Assembly: GCF_003269035.1 (NCBI RefSeq)
Contig: NZ_QLTK01000031.1
Coordinates: 1-64,000, forward strand
DNA from: Paraburkholderia bryophila
GTDB taxonomy: Bacteria > Pseudomonadota > Gammaproteobacteria > Burkholderiales > Burkholderiaceae
DNA length: 64,000 nucleotides
Direction of reading: 5' to 3'
The notes below the pieces were generated by a model. The model searched no databases. It was not told the origin of the DNA and saw only the letters and a program-made list of their open reading frames with translations. The position numbers and the translations under genes are program-made. Shown here piece by piece: positions 7,520-16,113 of the stretch (its first letter is position 1; every line of letters starts with the position of its first letter).

Positions 7520-7972
7520 ATGAGTGATCTCTTTTCCGGAACCGATCTGTTCAGTGAGTTTGACCGTCTGCAGCGGCAAATGGACAGCCTGTTCGGCGGC
7601 TTTCCGTCCAGCATCCGCTCGGGCCGCTTCGGGGCCTTTCCGCAAGTGAACATCGGTATGACCGACGACTCCATCGAAATCGTCGCGTTCGCGCCCGGTC
7701 TCAAGCTGGCCGAACTCGACGTGTCGATCGACAAGGGCCTGCTGACCATCAGCGGTGAGCGCAAGGCCGCCCAGACAAGCAGCGATGACATCGCCCGGGA
7801 CGACACCCGCACCTATGCACAGGAGCGGTTCAGCGGCAGTTTCCGGCGCGTGATCGAGCTGCCGCAGAATGCGGACCCCGACAAGGTGCAGGCGCGCTAC
7901 ACCGGCGGTTGCCTGTCGATCAGCGTGGGCAAGCGTGAAGCGTCGAAGCCGCGAGCCATTGCCGTCCAGTGA
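7520..7972 (+). CDS. Hsp20 small heat-shock protein
   Basis: This 150-residue ATP-independent holdase chaperone binds unfolding proteins as oligomers in the cytoplasm. A short N-terminal arm (SEFDRLQRQMDSLFGG) is followed by the alpha-crystallin domain at about residues 40-145: PQVNIGMTDDSIEIVAFAPG, LDVSIDKGLLTISGER, then RFSGSFRRVIELPQNADPD and the GCLSISVGKRE strand. The ATG at 7520 follows GGAGGATACG. It is the first of three Hsp20 genes in a row on this strand and is probably transcribed from the sigma-32-like promoter upstream. Confidence 0.93.
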   Translation: MSDLFSGTDLFSEFDRLQRQMDSLFGGFPSSIRSGRFGAFPQVNIGMTDDSIEIVAFAPGLKLAELDVSIDKGLLTISGERKAAQTSSDDIARDDTRTYAQERFSGSFRRVIELPQNADPDKVQARYTGGCLSISVGKREASKPRAIAVQ

Positions 7973-7996
7973 TGCCAGCCATTCAAGGAGCAAACC

Positions 7997-8404
7997 ATGA
8001 ACGATAGGACACAGGTCGCTGAGCGCGACCAGAAAGCGGTAGCACGGCGCGAGGGTGAGCAGCCGGCACGGCGGACGACGCTCGCACCCGCCGTCGACGT
8101 TTTCGAGGACAGCCAGGGCATCACGCTGTGGGCGGACCTGCCAGGCGTCACCAAGGACAAACTCGACGTGAAGGTCCACGACGGCAATCTTTATATCGAG
8201 GCCGAAGCAGTTGTGCCGACGCCCCCCGGTCTGCGGCTGCGGCACGCCGAAATCCGGGAACCGCATTTCGCGCGCGCGTTCTCGCTGAGCCCGGACTTCG
8301 ACACATCGAAAATCGACGCAAACCTGCAGGACGGCGTGCTGAAGCTGACCATTCCGCGCCGCGACGAAGCACGCCCGCGGCGGATCGAGGTGCAGACGAA
8401 CTGA
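7997..8404 (+). CDS. Hsp20 small heat-shock protein
   Basis: This 135-residue second Hsp20 paralogue has only a very short N-terminal arm, rich in charged residues. The alpha-crystallin domain spans about residues 33-133 (VDVFEDSQGITLWADLPGV, KLDVKVHDGNLYIEAEA, FARAFSLSPDFDTSKIDA, GVLKLTIPRRDEARPRRI). It starts 24 bp after the first paralogue behind an AAGGAG site, so the two form an operon. The sequence is clearly divergent from its neighbour, as expected for class A/class B pairs that co-oligomerise. Confidence 0.93.
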   Translation: MNDRTQVAERDQKAVARREGEQPARRTTLAPAVDVFEDSQGITLWADLPGVTKDKLDVKVHDGNLYIEAEAVVPTPPGLRLRHAEIREPHFARAFSLSPDFDTSKIDANLQDGVLKLTIPRRDEARPRRIEVQTN

Positions 8405-8802
8405 GCCCGGCAGAGCCGCAACGACGACAGGGCAACAACCGGTGGCGGCCGCGCGGTCGCCATCGCCCGTTCGCGGAGGCGTGGATGCAGAGCGTTATCA
8501 GGGAGGAAGGGTGATGCGGATAAACGCTCAGCACGTGGGCCTTGCCGGTGGGGCAGTTCGCAAGCGGCCCGGCCCTCGCTGCCAGGGGATATTCCGGCGT
8601 GGTCACGAGCGGGCGCGATGGCCGCCTGCTTGCCGACCGGCATCTGCCGCGTCACAGCCGCGCGATAGACGCAGCGCGACGCCCCGCAGCATGCCATCAG
8701 TCTGACGGCAGACGCTGAGTCGAGGGGCGTCGGCAGAAACGTGGCAGCGTGAACGCAATGATGCACATCCGGTTCTCCTGCCAGACCATCGAGGAGCATA
8801 CG
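8405..8802. other. 398-bp gap between Hsp20 genes 2 and 3
   Basis: No secure gene is seen. A plus-strand frame of 63 codons (8514-8705) has a good GGGAGGAAGGGTG leader before its ATG, but its Arg/Pro/Ala-rich translation looks like non-coding high-GC sequence. It may be a decayed gene. The third Hsp20 gene probably needs its own promoter in this gap; none was recognised. Confidence 0.4.
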
Positions 8803-9366
8803 ATGAACACCGACCTGAAAAAGTGGAACCCTTTCAAATTTCTCCGTGGTTCAGGACGCAAGGCCGAAGCGGACAATGAGCAACGCCCGACCGACAGCGA
8901 CCCGTCACGTGGTCCGTGGCCCGACATTTCGCGACTTTTTCCCCGTGATCCGTGGCGTGCGATGGAAGATTTCTTTCATGATCCGTTCGCCGCGCGCGGC
9001 GCGTTTGAACGATGGTTTGGCGACTTCAGTTCATCGCGCTTCCAGCCGCGCATCGACGTTGTCGACGAGGGAAAGATACTTCGTGTGACCGTCGAACTAC
9101 CCGGCATGGAACGGGAGGACTTGACCGTGAGCGCCGAGGACGGAGCGTTGGTGTTGCGTGGCGAAAAGAAGCAGGACGTGCACAGCGAGGAGGACGGTTG
9201 CTATCGGCTCGAGCGCGCGTATGGAGCCTTCACGCGCACGATCCCGATGCCGGAAAATGCCGATCCCGACCACGCTCTCGCAAAGTTCGACAAGGGCGTC
9301 CTGACGTTGACGGTGCCGAAACAGGAGCAGCAGCGATCCGCGAGCCGCACGATCGATATTGGCTAA
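8803..9366 (+). CDS. Hsp20 small heat-shock protein
   Basis: This 187-residue third Hsp20 paralogue has the longest N-terminal region of the three (about 75 residues, Phe/Trp/Pro-rich, including RDPWRAMEDFFHDPF). The alpha-crystallin domain is at about residues 82-185 (PRIDVVDEGKILRVTVELPG, LTVSAEDGALVLRGEKK, YGAFTRTIPMPENADPD, GVLTLTVPKQEQQ). The start at 8803 is placed behind a GAGGAGCATACG site, and an in-frame ATG further upstream at 8749 lacks such a site. Longer arms usually mean larger oligomers and broader substrate binding. Confidence 0.92.
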   Translation: MNTDLKKWNPFKFLRGSGRKAEADNEQRPTDSDPSRGPWPDISRLFPRDPWRAMEDFFHDPFAARGAFERWFGDFSSSRFQPRIDVVDEGKILRVTVELPGMEREDLTVSAEDGALVLRGEKKQDVHSEEDGCYRLERAYGAFTRTIPMPENADPDHALAKFDKGVLTLTVPKQEQQRSASRTIDIG

Positions 9367-9765
9367 CGTCGGCTGGCGACCTGGCGACCTGGCGAATTGT
9401 TGATTGCGAATTGAATCGACGGGAGTAGCCCGGGGTGGTGCGCTCATGTCACCGAGCGTTGCCGGGGGCGGCTTATGGTGATGCCATTGGCCGAAGCGAT
9501 GCCCGGCAGCGGTAACAGTCGGCAGGTGAGCCATTTCGGCGTCGAACCGATCGGCTCGGCCTCGTCACTCGCGTGCTCATGTCCTTGCGGACAGCCGGGA
9601 CAAAGCCTCGTACAATTCTCTATACTCCAGACCGCCCGCCTCCCCCGGCTCTTGCTCGACTAGCGCCACGCTGCAGGAGCAAGTTTTCCGCGCGCCGACA
9701 CGGCTATTCACCCGTCGCGGCGGGGCAGCAATTCAATCTCACTGCTTTTTTACGCGCCCAAGGCC
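9367..9765. other. 399-bp intergenic region upstream of the hybrid kinase
   Basis: No gene is supported here. It begins with three tandem copies of the octamer CTGGCGAC (9373-9396, last copy CTGGCGAA) just after the Hsp20 stop. The rest is GC-rich and presumably holds the kinase promoter. Confidence 0.45.
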
Positions 9766-11475
9766 ATGGCGAGCAATCGCAAATTCGCGCAGACCGAAGA
9801 ACTGTCCAGACGCCCTGCGAGACCAGCAGACTATGCCGCCGAAAACGGCGCGCTGTTGCGGCTCGCCCGCGCGCAGTCGAAACCGCGCGCGCGACTTTTG
9901 CAGGAGATCGCAGACGCCGCGTTGATGCTTTGCGATGCCGGCAGCTCGGGTATTAGTCTTATGGAAGGATTGGGTTCGCAAAGGCAGTTTCGCTGGCTCG
10001 CGGTCGCCGGGCTTTGTGCCGGGCTGGAGGGCCGGACAACGGCCTGGGCGGACTGCCCCTGCCGGCTGGTGCTCGAATCCGGCGCTTCGCAACTATTCGT
10101 GCGGCCCCAGGGCCAATTCCCGAGCTTGCGGTTTCCCGGGGTGGACATCGCGGAAGGACTCGTCGTCCCGATCCCAACCGACACGGGTTTCGTTGGCGCG
10201 ATATGGGTGATGTCGCATGCCTCCACGCGTCAATTCGATCTGGAAGACGTTCGTCTTCTGACCGACCTGGCCGTCTCCGCCGGCGCGGCGCTGACCACGG
10301 TGGATGCACGGGAAACCAGCGAAGAGAGCGAACGCAGACATAGCGAGTTCATCGCCATGCTGGGGCATGAACTGCGCAATCCGATGGCCCCGATCGACAG
10401 CGCAATCGGCGCCGCCCGGCAACTGTGCCCGGACAACGAACGGGCAGTCGACGTCCTGACGATTGCCCAGCGGCAGATGCGGCATTTGCGAACGCTGGTG
10501 GACGACCTCCTCGACGCGGCGAGGTTGAGGCACGGCAAGCTCGCCATCCGGCACACCGATACGTCGCTCAACGAGATCGCGTTCGATGCCGTGACGGCGG
10601 TGAAACATCATATTCAATCGCGGCGGCATGCACTCCGATTGACCGGCCTCGAGACACCGGTACTGGTCCGGGCCGACCATGTCAGGCTCAGCCAGGTGCT
10701 GGGCAATCTGTTGTCCAATGCCGCAAAGTACACCCCCATCGGCGGAACGATCGACCTGGCAGTGCAAATTGCCGCCGAAAACGGGGACCCGCAGCAGCAC
10801 GGTGTGGTCGTTATCGATGTCAGCGACAACGGCATTGGTATCGACAGTGCGGTTCAGCCGCATGTGTTCGAACTTTTCGCCCAGTCCGCACGCGGCAACG
10901 CGCGCGCCGAGGGTGGATTGGGTATCGGCCTCGCCGTCGCAAAGCGGATGGTCGAGCTTCACGGTGGCACCATCTCACTTCAAAGCGAGGGCAACGGGAC
11001 AGGCACCACAGTTACCTTGCGTCTGCCGATCTTGCGTTCTTCCGACGCCCCATCGGCAACGCTCAAGGCACCCCAGACCATCAGTCTGGCGCCGGTGCGT
11101 GTGCTGCTTGTCGACGACAACGCGGACGCGTTGCAGTCGCTAGGCATGCTGCTGGAACTCGAAGGGCATCAGGTGACCCTCTGCGGTAGCGGACGTGAAG
11201 CAATCCAGTTGATGCAGGAGACGCTGCCCGAGGTCGCTATCGTCGACGTGGGCATGCCCGATATGGACGGCTTCGATGTTGCGCGTGCCGTCAGAGCCGA
11301 CAGCAGGCTGAATGACATCATGCTGCTGGCGCTCACGGGCTACGCCGCGGAGTCCGATAAGTCGCGGGCATTGGCTGCCGGGTTCGACTTCCACCTGACC
11401 AAGCCGCTCTCGTTGGAAAAGTTGCAGCAGCTTCTATCGAACCGTGCCGAAGGCAAGCCTCTGGGCCTTGTCTGA
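9766..11475 (+). CDS. GAF-domain hybrid histidine kinase with C-terminal receiver
   Basis: The protein has 569 residues and no membrane segment. Residues about 40-175 look like a GAF sensor. HisKA follows, with the phospho-accepting His201 in MLGHELRNPM. The ATPase domain at about 305-425 carries the N box (LLSNAAKYT), DNGIGID and GGLGIGLAVAKRMVELHGG. A C-terminal receiver at about 445-560 has LLVDDNADA, phosphorylatable Asp494 in AIVDVGMPDMDGF, and the conserved Lys in HLTKPLS. It is a cytosolic hybrid sensor kinase whose cognate phosphotransfer partner is not nearby. The ligand is unknown. The start ATG lies in AAGGCCATGG, a weak site. Confidence 0.88.
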   Translation: MASNRKFAQTEELSRRPARPADYAAENGALLRLARAQSKPRARLLQEIADAALMLCDAGSSGISLMEGLGSQRQFRWLAVAGLCAGLEGRTTAWADCPCRLVLESGASQLFVRPQGQFPSLRFPGVDIAEGLVVPIPTDTGFVGAIWVMSHASTRQFDLEDVRLLTDLAVSAGAALTTVDARETSEESERRHSEFIAMLGHELRNPMAPIDSAIGAARQLCPDNERAVDVLTIAQRQMRHLRTLVDDLLDAARLRHGKLAIRHTDTSLNEIAFDAVTAVKHHIQSRRHALRLTGLETPVLVRADHVRLSQVLGNLLSNAAKYTPIGGTIDLAVQIAAENGDPQQHGVVVIDVSDNGIGIDSAVQPHVFELFAQSARGNARAEGGLGIGLAVAKRMVELHGGTISLQSEGNGTGTTVTLRLPILRSSDAPSATLKAPQTISLAPVRVLLVDDNADALQSLGMLLELEGHQVTLCGSGREAIQLMQETLPEVAIVDVGMPDMDGFDVARAVRADSRLNDIMLLALTGYAAESDKSRALAAGFDFHLTKPLSLEKLQQLLSNRAEGKPLGLV

Positions 11476-12084
11476 TCCGCCGCGCAAGGTTTTCGTCAGG
11501 TCCAGCCCGTCTCTCCGAAACCGCCCCCCCGGCAACAGGTCGCCACTCGACTCGCCGTGCGGGTACGACACTTGCGTCGCGTCATTTATCTTCACGATTT
11601 TCATTGTCCGGTCACGTCACCCGGCCCGTCGATCCGTTCGCGCCTTTCCAACCAGAGCGTCTGATAGCGTCATGGCCACTCCTCCCGACAGCGTCACGCC
11701 TCCCGGCATTCGCGAACCCTGCATGAAACGCCGGTTTGCACGAGTCCTGGGACGGTGCAGGTCAGTGCAGCATCTGATCCGACGTAGGCTCGTGCATCGG
11801 CAGACGTTGGCGTTCGTTGCGTGGGTTTCTGTCGGCACGGGGGCCGTATTTCTTTTGCTCTCGCTGCGGACCGTTGCTTTGGGCGCATTTCTACTGGGCG
11901 CGTCTTGCGCCTTTGCGGCGCGGCGACCGCCGCCCTGACGTTGGCGGTCTCGCTCCTGAGCACCTATGCGCTTGTCTGACGCGATTGACGCAACCGGCTC
12001 ACAGCGAGGGGGCGAATAACGCGGGCCGGCTCCGGGCCGGCAGCGGGTGCCGGCAATACCAGGCAGCGCGTGGCCGATTGGCCG
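11476..12084. other. 608-bp region with at most one small membrane ORF
   Basis: The stretch between the hybrid kinase and the small minus-strand gene has no well-supported gene. The best candidate (11672-11938, below) is listed with low confidence. Nothing else was seen. Confidence 0.4.
11672..11938 (+). CDS. Possible small membrane protein
   Basis: This frame of 88 residues (or 71 from a Met at 11723) has a basic N-terminal half and one strongly hydrophobic stretch of about 30 residues (FVAWVSVGTGAVFLLLSL, then ALGAFLLGASCAFA). No ribosome-binding site is visible before either ATG, and no family is recognised. It is listed because the hydrophobic segment with a preceding Arg-rich region is typical of small inner-membrane proteins. 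It may equally be chance. Confidence 0.22.
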   Translation: MATPPDSVTPPGIREPCMKRRFARVLGRCRSVQHLIRRRLVHRQTLAFVAWVSVGTGAVFLLLSLRTVALGAFLLGASCAFAARRPPP

Positions 12085-12288
12085 TCAGACAAACACGTTG
12101 ATAATCCCGCCGATCAAACCCACCACAGGTGCGACCGCGGCAACGGCCGCAGCAACGTGGATCACGTCGCCGGCAATCCGGTCCACCGTCTGCACGAAAT
12201 TCGAATTCGACGACAGCGCCCGCTGGTTCGACGACGTCCATTGATTGGATGCTGCGACTGCGGAGCTTGCAAGGGAACCGATATTCAC
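12085..12288 (-). CDS. Small hydrophobic-tailed peptide (67 aa), unknown
   Basis: The start is a GTG at 12288 behind GGAGGTGTGC, a strong Shine-Dalgarno; an upstream in-frame ATG at 12309 has none. The product has a Ser/Ala/Asn-rich first half (NIGSLASSAVAASNQWTSSN) and a hydrophobic second half rich in Ala, Val, Ile and Gly, ending GLIGGIINVFV. There is no classical signal peptide. The shape (polar N-terminus, hydrophobic Gly-containing tail, about 70 residues) fits small secreted, pilin-like or bacteriocin-like peptides. No family is recognised and there are no partner genes next to it. Confidence 0.5.
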   Translation of the reverse strand: MNIGSLASSAVAASNQWTSSNQRALSSNSNFVQTVDRIAGDVIHVAAAVAAVAPVVGLIGGIINVFV

Positions 12289-12868
12289 GCACACCTCCAG
12301 TGAGATCAAACAAGGGAGAACATGTTGGCGGCCCGCATGACGACCTTCTGCGCTTACCGACCCGTAACACCCATTACTTTAACCAAGCGTTGCTTGCCAC
12401 CCTTGCCGGCCCATTCAGGCGGGACATCACTGCGGCACAGCACTCGAATCGCAGCCCGTGCGGCCCCGATTCATCAGACGCTGGAATCATATGAAACATT
12501 TTCCTTTCCGGCAAGTAAGCGATCGCGATAGATCTGGTAAGAAAATGGAAGGTCTTTGGATAGAAATACGGCTGCATGCACGAGCTTTTCTCGTGGCCAC
12601 GAGAATCATTACGGATTCCAGATAATTCAGGTTTGGCCAAACGACCTCACGTGTGTGCGCAGGCAGCGCAGCACCACCAATCGAAAAACGGCATCTGACG
12701 GGGGGTAATCAGGCTGCGTGAATAAGGGGTCCATTTTTGTGCTTTCCAGCGCGCGCCACATAGCGACTCGGGCAACAGATCCGGCTGCCTGGCGAGTTGA
12801 CGGATCGCCGGCCGTTGCTCGAGCTTCGCCGCTTTTTTGCAGCGAAGCTCGACAGCTCGACAGCTCGG
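12289..12868. other. 580-bp intergenic region
   Basis: No gene is supported. An 88-codon minus-strand frame at 12374-12640 has no ribosome-binding site and no recognisable pattern. The region separates the small peptide gene from the exported protein gene on the same strand. Part of it is relatively AT-rich (about 12490-12640) and could hold a promoter. A CTCGACAG direct duplication lies at about 12848-12863. Confidence 0.4.
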
Positions 12869-13351
12869 TTACGGCGAAACCGTGAATGCCGGATTCGGAC
12901 TGACCGACAGACTATTCACCTTGCAGTTGCCGGACAGCGGCTGGTTGCTCGCGCTCAGCGTATTGGTCGCGTTGTTCCATGCGCCATTGATCGTGGAAGG
13001 ACCGCAGTTCGCGCCGAGCACGCTGAAGCCGACGTTCGCCACGCTGCCGGTCGTCGTGCTGCTGGCCACGAGCTTCCACGGCAGTCCGATGATCTGCGGC
13101 ACGCCGCACAGGCCACCGCCCGTGATCGCAACCGAGTTGATCTGTGCATACGTGCCATCGGTGCTCACCACGCCGCTGAGCGTGATGCCGCAGCTGACGT
13201 TAGGCGCGATCGGCGTGCTGACGTTGATCGTGCCCGGCGCACTGAAGGAGGCGCCCGCCGGTCCGATCGTCGCTGCTGCGGCGATCGGGGCGACGGCGGC
13301 GAATGCGATAGCGATGGCGCTGCTGCATGCGAAAGTTTTGATCAGCTTCAT
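12869..13351 (-). CDS. Exported protein resembling PraB (activator of alkane oxidation) family
   Basis: The protein has 160 residues. A clear Sec signal peptide covers residues 1-27 (MKLIKTFACSSAIAIAFAAV, then APIAAAA). The mature part is a small beta-rich, Ser/Thr/Gly/Asn-rich domain with spaced Cys residues (NVSCGITLSG, GLCGVP, NCGPSTINGAWNNATN, SGNCKVNSL). This layout matches the small extracellular proteins called PraB in pseudomonads and burkholderias, which are implicated in alkane use and biofilm adhesion. I recall this family by pattern, so the name is moderate confidence. The start at 13351 is fixed by the signal peptide. It stands alone between two long intergenic stretches. Confidence 0.55.
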   Translation of the reverse strand: MKLIKTFACSSAIAIAFAAVAPIAAAATIGPAGASFSAPGTINVSTPIAPNVSCGITLSGVVSTDGTYAQINSVAITGGGLCGVPQIIGLPWKLVASSTTTGSVANVGFSVLGANCGPSTINGAWNNATNTLSASNQPLSGNCKVNSLSVSPNPAFTVSP

Positions 13352-14207
13352 GATTGACCTTCCCAGAAAAAAGGCTAAGGAAATTGCTGGAGTTGGGCAG
13401 CCGGCGGAAGTGTGCGTGGCTCTGCCGCCTGGCCGTGTGAAGCACCTGTCTACTGCGATCCGCTCGGCTAACACGCATCGTCATGCCTGCCGCCGTCGGC
13501 GTCGTTCGTCATCCTGATCGCCTTGGTGTGGTGTCTTCAGGAAAGCCGAACCTCATGCGATTACTGTTTCGATTGCTACGTGGGTTGCTATTGCACGGAG
13601 GCGCAGATAATGACGGCCGGTAAGGCGTCACGCGCTTGTGTCAAAAATCCCATTGCTTTGTCTCCGTCGGTATTTTCAATTCGGCGCGCACGATAATCGT
13701 CCAGCATAGGTATGCTGGTTTGATACGGACGTAATAGGTCGCGACATTAAAATGCCTCGCCTGGCACCATCCGGCTCAATTGGCCGGCGATCTATTCAGT
13801 CGGAATATGCGCGCCGCATTTAAAATCAGGCTGATTTTCTCAATCGGCGTGGTGTCTCGCGGGATGCCTGTGCCATCGCACTCCTCGTTGGGTTGGGATG
13901 CTGCAGTGCACCGCAGTCATTGGCCGGATGTTTCAAATAATTATGTGGGCAAACAGTAGTCTGGACGGCGCGCCGTGTATATAGAACTTTTGATCCAAAC
14001 CGATGGTTTCGGCCGATCCTCGTATTTATGTCGCTTTGCGGAGGTTTTTAAACGGTCGAATGAATCGCCGATCCGGGTTCGGCGGCGTTTAATAGTTTCA
14101 GGCCGATGCATTTAGCGTATTCTCGCCGTCAGGCCAACCGATTGAGAAAAACGCCGTGGTCCGATTCAATACGTCGGCAATCGGCCGTTAATGGGGAAAC
14201 GCGCACT
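13352..14207. other. 856-bp intergenic region
   Basis: No credible gene was found on either strand. The sequence from about 13640 to 14100 is more AT-rich than average. It presumably contains the promoters of the flanking divergent genes. No tRNA-like cloverleaf, rho-independent terminator or repeat was recognised. Confidence 0.45.
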
Positions 14208-15089
14208 ATGTCATTCCGGAACGCGAGAAAACCTGCCGCCATGCGGCTATGGCTTTTCGCCGGCTGCGGGGTATTGGGCTTCAGCACGATTGCGCTGACT
14301 GCGATCTCGATGGGGCAATGGCCGACGCGAGCGGGGCCGGCCGCGCAGGTCGCGGTTCAAGCCGGACCGCAAGCCGGAACCGCGCCCGCCGTTCAGTTCA
14401 CGAATCGCCACGACCCGACGGCCGCTTCACCTGCAGCGCCGACCTCCTCCCCCCACGTCGGCGTCGACGTGCTATCGCGCCTCGAAACGGCGGGACGCGA
14501 CAGGTCGCCGATCCAGCCGGAAATCAATCTCACCAACACACTCGACGAAGCATTGCAGCGCGCGCTGTCGTTCCCCGATTTCGGCGCGCTCGCGGGACGC
14601 ACCGATCCGGAGGGTCTCTTCGAAGCCGCCGCGTGGGCCGACGCGTGCGAGCGCGGCGCCCTCGCCGCTCAGGACATGACGTTGCGATGCCAGGAACCCG
14701 ATCGGCACGGCGCGCACTACGCGGACGATCTGTTGAAGCAGGCCGCCGACGCGGGCCAACCAGGCGCTGTTCTGACCTTGGCGGCCCGACACCCTGAACA
14801 GTGGATGGAGATTCCGTTACGCAGCGGTGGCATGCTCGGCGACCGCGTGTTCGCGCTCGCCGCGCTCGGCCGCTCCGCCGCGCTCGTGCTGCTCAGTCAA
14901 CTGTGCGCCGTACCGGACGCCTGCGTCGATGAACAGTTGACGCGCAACGTGCTGGCGTTGCTGCAATTGAGCATCTACAAAACGGGCACCTCGGCAGCGG
15001 CGGACTATCTGACAGGCGCCGAACCCGAGCGACGTGAAGCGATCGAGCGAACCGCCCGGCTCCGCACCGCGCTAAATTGGCCGCCTTGA
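14208..15089 (+). CDS. Membrane-anchored protein of unknown function
   Basis: The protein has 293 residues. One N-terminal transmembrane segment at about residues 13-35 (LWLFAGCGVLGFSTIALTAI) is followed by a Pro/Ala/Thr-rich linker to about residue 95 and an alpha-helical Ala/Leu-rich domain to the end. Pairs of Cys occur at ACERGALAAQDMTLRC and LCAVPDAC, consistent with disulfides in the periplasm. The helical part, with DDLLKQAADAGQPGAVLTLA, resembles Sel1/TPR-like solenoids, but repeats are not clear. The ATG at 14208 is chosen because it starts right before the membrane segment. No operon partner. Confidence 0.55.
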   Translation: MSFRNARKPAAMRLWLFAGCGVLGFSTIALTAISMGQWPTRAGPAAQVAVQAGPQAGTAPAVQFTNRHDPTAASPAAPTSSPHVGVDVLSRLETAGRDRSPIQPEINLTNTLDEALQRALSFPDFGALAGRTDPEGLFEAAAWADACERGALAAQDMTLRCQEPDRHGAHYADDLLKQAADAGQPGAVLTLAARHPEQWMEIPLRSGGMLGDRVFALAALGRSAALVLLSQLCAVPDACVDEQLTRNVLALLQLSIYKTGTSAAADYLTGAEPERREAIERTARLRTALNWPP

Positions 15090-15094
15090 AGAAT

Positions 15095-15130
15095 CGACCT
15101 GACTAGCGACCTCACTATCGACCTGACTAC
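15095..15130. repeat. Three 12-bp tandem repeats (CGACCTGACTA type)
   Basis: Units CGACCTGACTAG, CGACCTCACTAT and CGACCTGACTAC follow each other directly after the stop of the preceding gene. One base differs in the middle unit. It could be a slippage-prone microsatellite. Confidence 0.8.
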
Positions 15131-15234
15131 CGACGGCCTGAGTGCCGGCATCGGCACACCCGCTCGTCAGGGCCCAGCCGGAAACGGGCGCCGAACTGCC
15201 GCGAACGGGCGCCCCCCGGCGTCGCGAAGCGCAC

Positions 15235-16113
15235 CTACTGCTGAACGCCCCATCGACGCACCGTGACGCGTTCCAGCGTATCGAACACCAGATGCTCGAC
15301 CAGCAGGCCGATCACGATCACGGCCGCCAGACCCGCGAACACCCGGTCCGTGTAGAGCTCGTTGCGGTTCTGGAAGATGTACCAGCCGAGCCCACCGCTG
15401 CCGGAACTCGCACCGAATACCAGTTCCGCCGCGATCAAGGTGCGCCACGCGAACGCCCAACCCACCCGCAAACCCGCCAGAATCGCCGGCAACGCGGCGG
15501 GCACGAGAATCAGCAGTACATGACGCAGGCTGGTCAGGCCGTAGTTACGGCCGGTCATTCTGAGCGTCTGCGGTACGGACTGGAAACCGGAATACGTATT
15601 GAGCGCCAGCGGCCACAGCACCGAATGCACCAGCACGAACAGCAAACTGCCGGTACCGAGCCCGAACCACAGCAAGGCGAGCGGCAACAAGGCGATGGAG
15701 GGCAACGGGTTGAACATCGCCGTCAGCATGGACAACAGATCGCGCCCCACGCGCGTCGATACGGCCAGCGACGTCAGCACGAACGCCAATGCCGCGCCGA
15801 GCAGATAACCGCGCAACAGCACCGACATCGACACGGCGGTTTTCTGCAGCAACTCGCCGGACCAGACGCCTTGCACGAACGCGCTGAGCGTCGCGCCGAA
15901 CGTCGGCAACAGCAGATCGTTGTCGACCAGTCGCGCGGCGATTTCCCACCCCGCGATCAGCACCAGCGCAATGAGGGTTTTGCGCAGCCAGCTTTGCGCG
16001 AAAACACGCTTGCCCAACGGCAGCGGCGCTTCGAGTGCGAGTTCGCCGAGTGGTTCGAGGGGACGCTCATATTCTTCGCGCACCGGCGGCGGCAAGATGG
16101 CGGGTGAACTCAT
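15235..16113 (-). CDS. ABC transporter permease, sulfonate/taurine/nitrate type (SsuC/TauC-like)
   Basis: This 292-residue inner-membrane permease has about six transmembrane helices from residue 43. The cytoplasmic EAA-type loop is visible at about residues 190-215 (TLRMTGRNYGLTSLRHVLLI). It belongs to the NitT/TauT family, which imports sulfonates, taurine, nitrate or pyrimidine precursors. The start ATG overlaps the stop of the upstream ATPase gene (ATGA, 16110-16113), so the two are translationally coupled. With the ATPase (16110-16964) and binding protein (17038-18090) it forms a complete importer on the minus strand, followed upstream by a TauD-like dioxygenase. Confidence 0.87.
   Translation of the reverse strand: MSSPAILPPPVREEYERPLEPLGELALEAPLPLGKRVFAQSWLRKTLIALVLIAGWEIAARLVDNDLLLPTFGATLSAFVQGVWSGELLQKTAVSMSVLLRGYLLGAALAFVLTSLAVSTRVGRDLLSMLTAMFNPLPSIALLPLALLWFGLGTGSLLFVLVHSVLWPLALNTYSGFQSVPQTLRMTGRNYGLTSLRHVLLILVPAALPAILAGLRVGWAFAWRTLIAAELVFGASSGSGGLGWYIFQNRNELYTDRVFAGLAAVIVIGLLVEHLVFDTLERVTVRRWGVQQ

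Noticed and set aside
13352..14207. Possible ncRNA or tRNA in the long gap
   Set aside because: No cloverleaf, GTTCGA-type T loop, or hairpin followed by T run could be found by eye.
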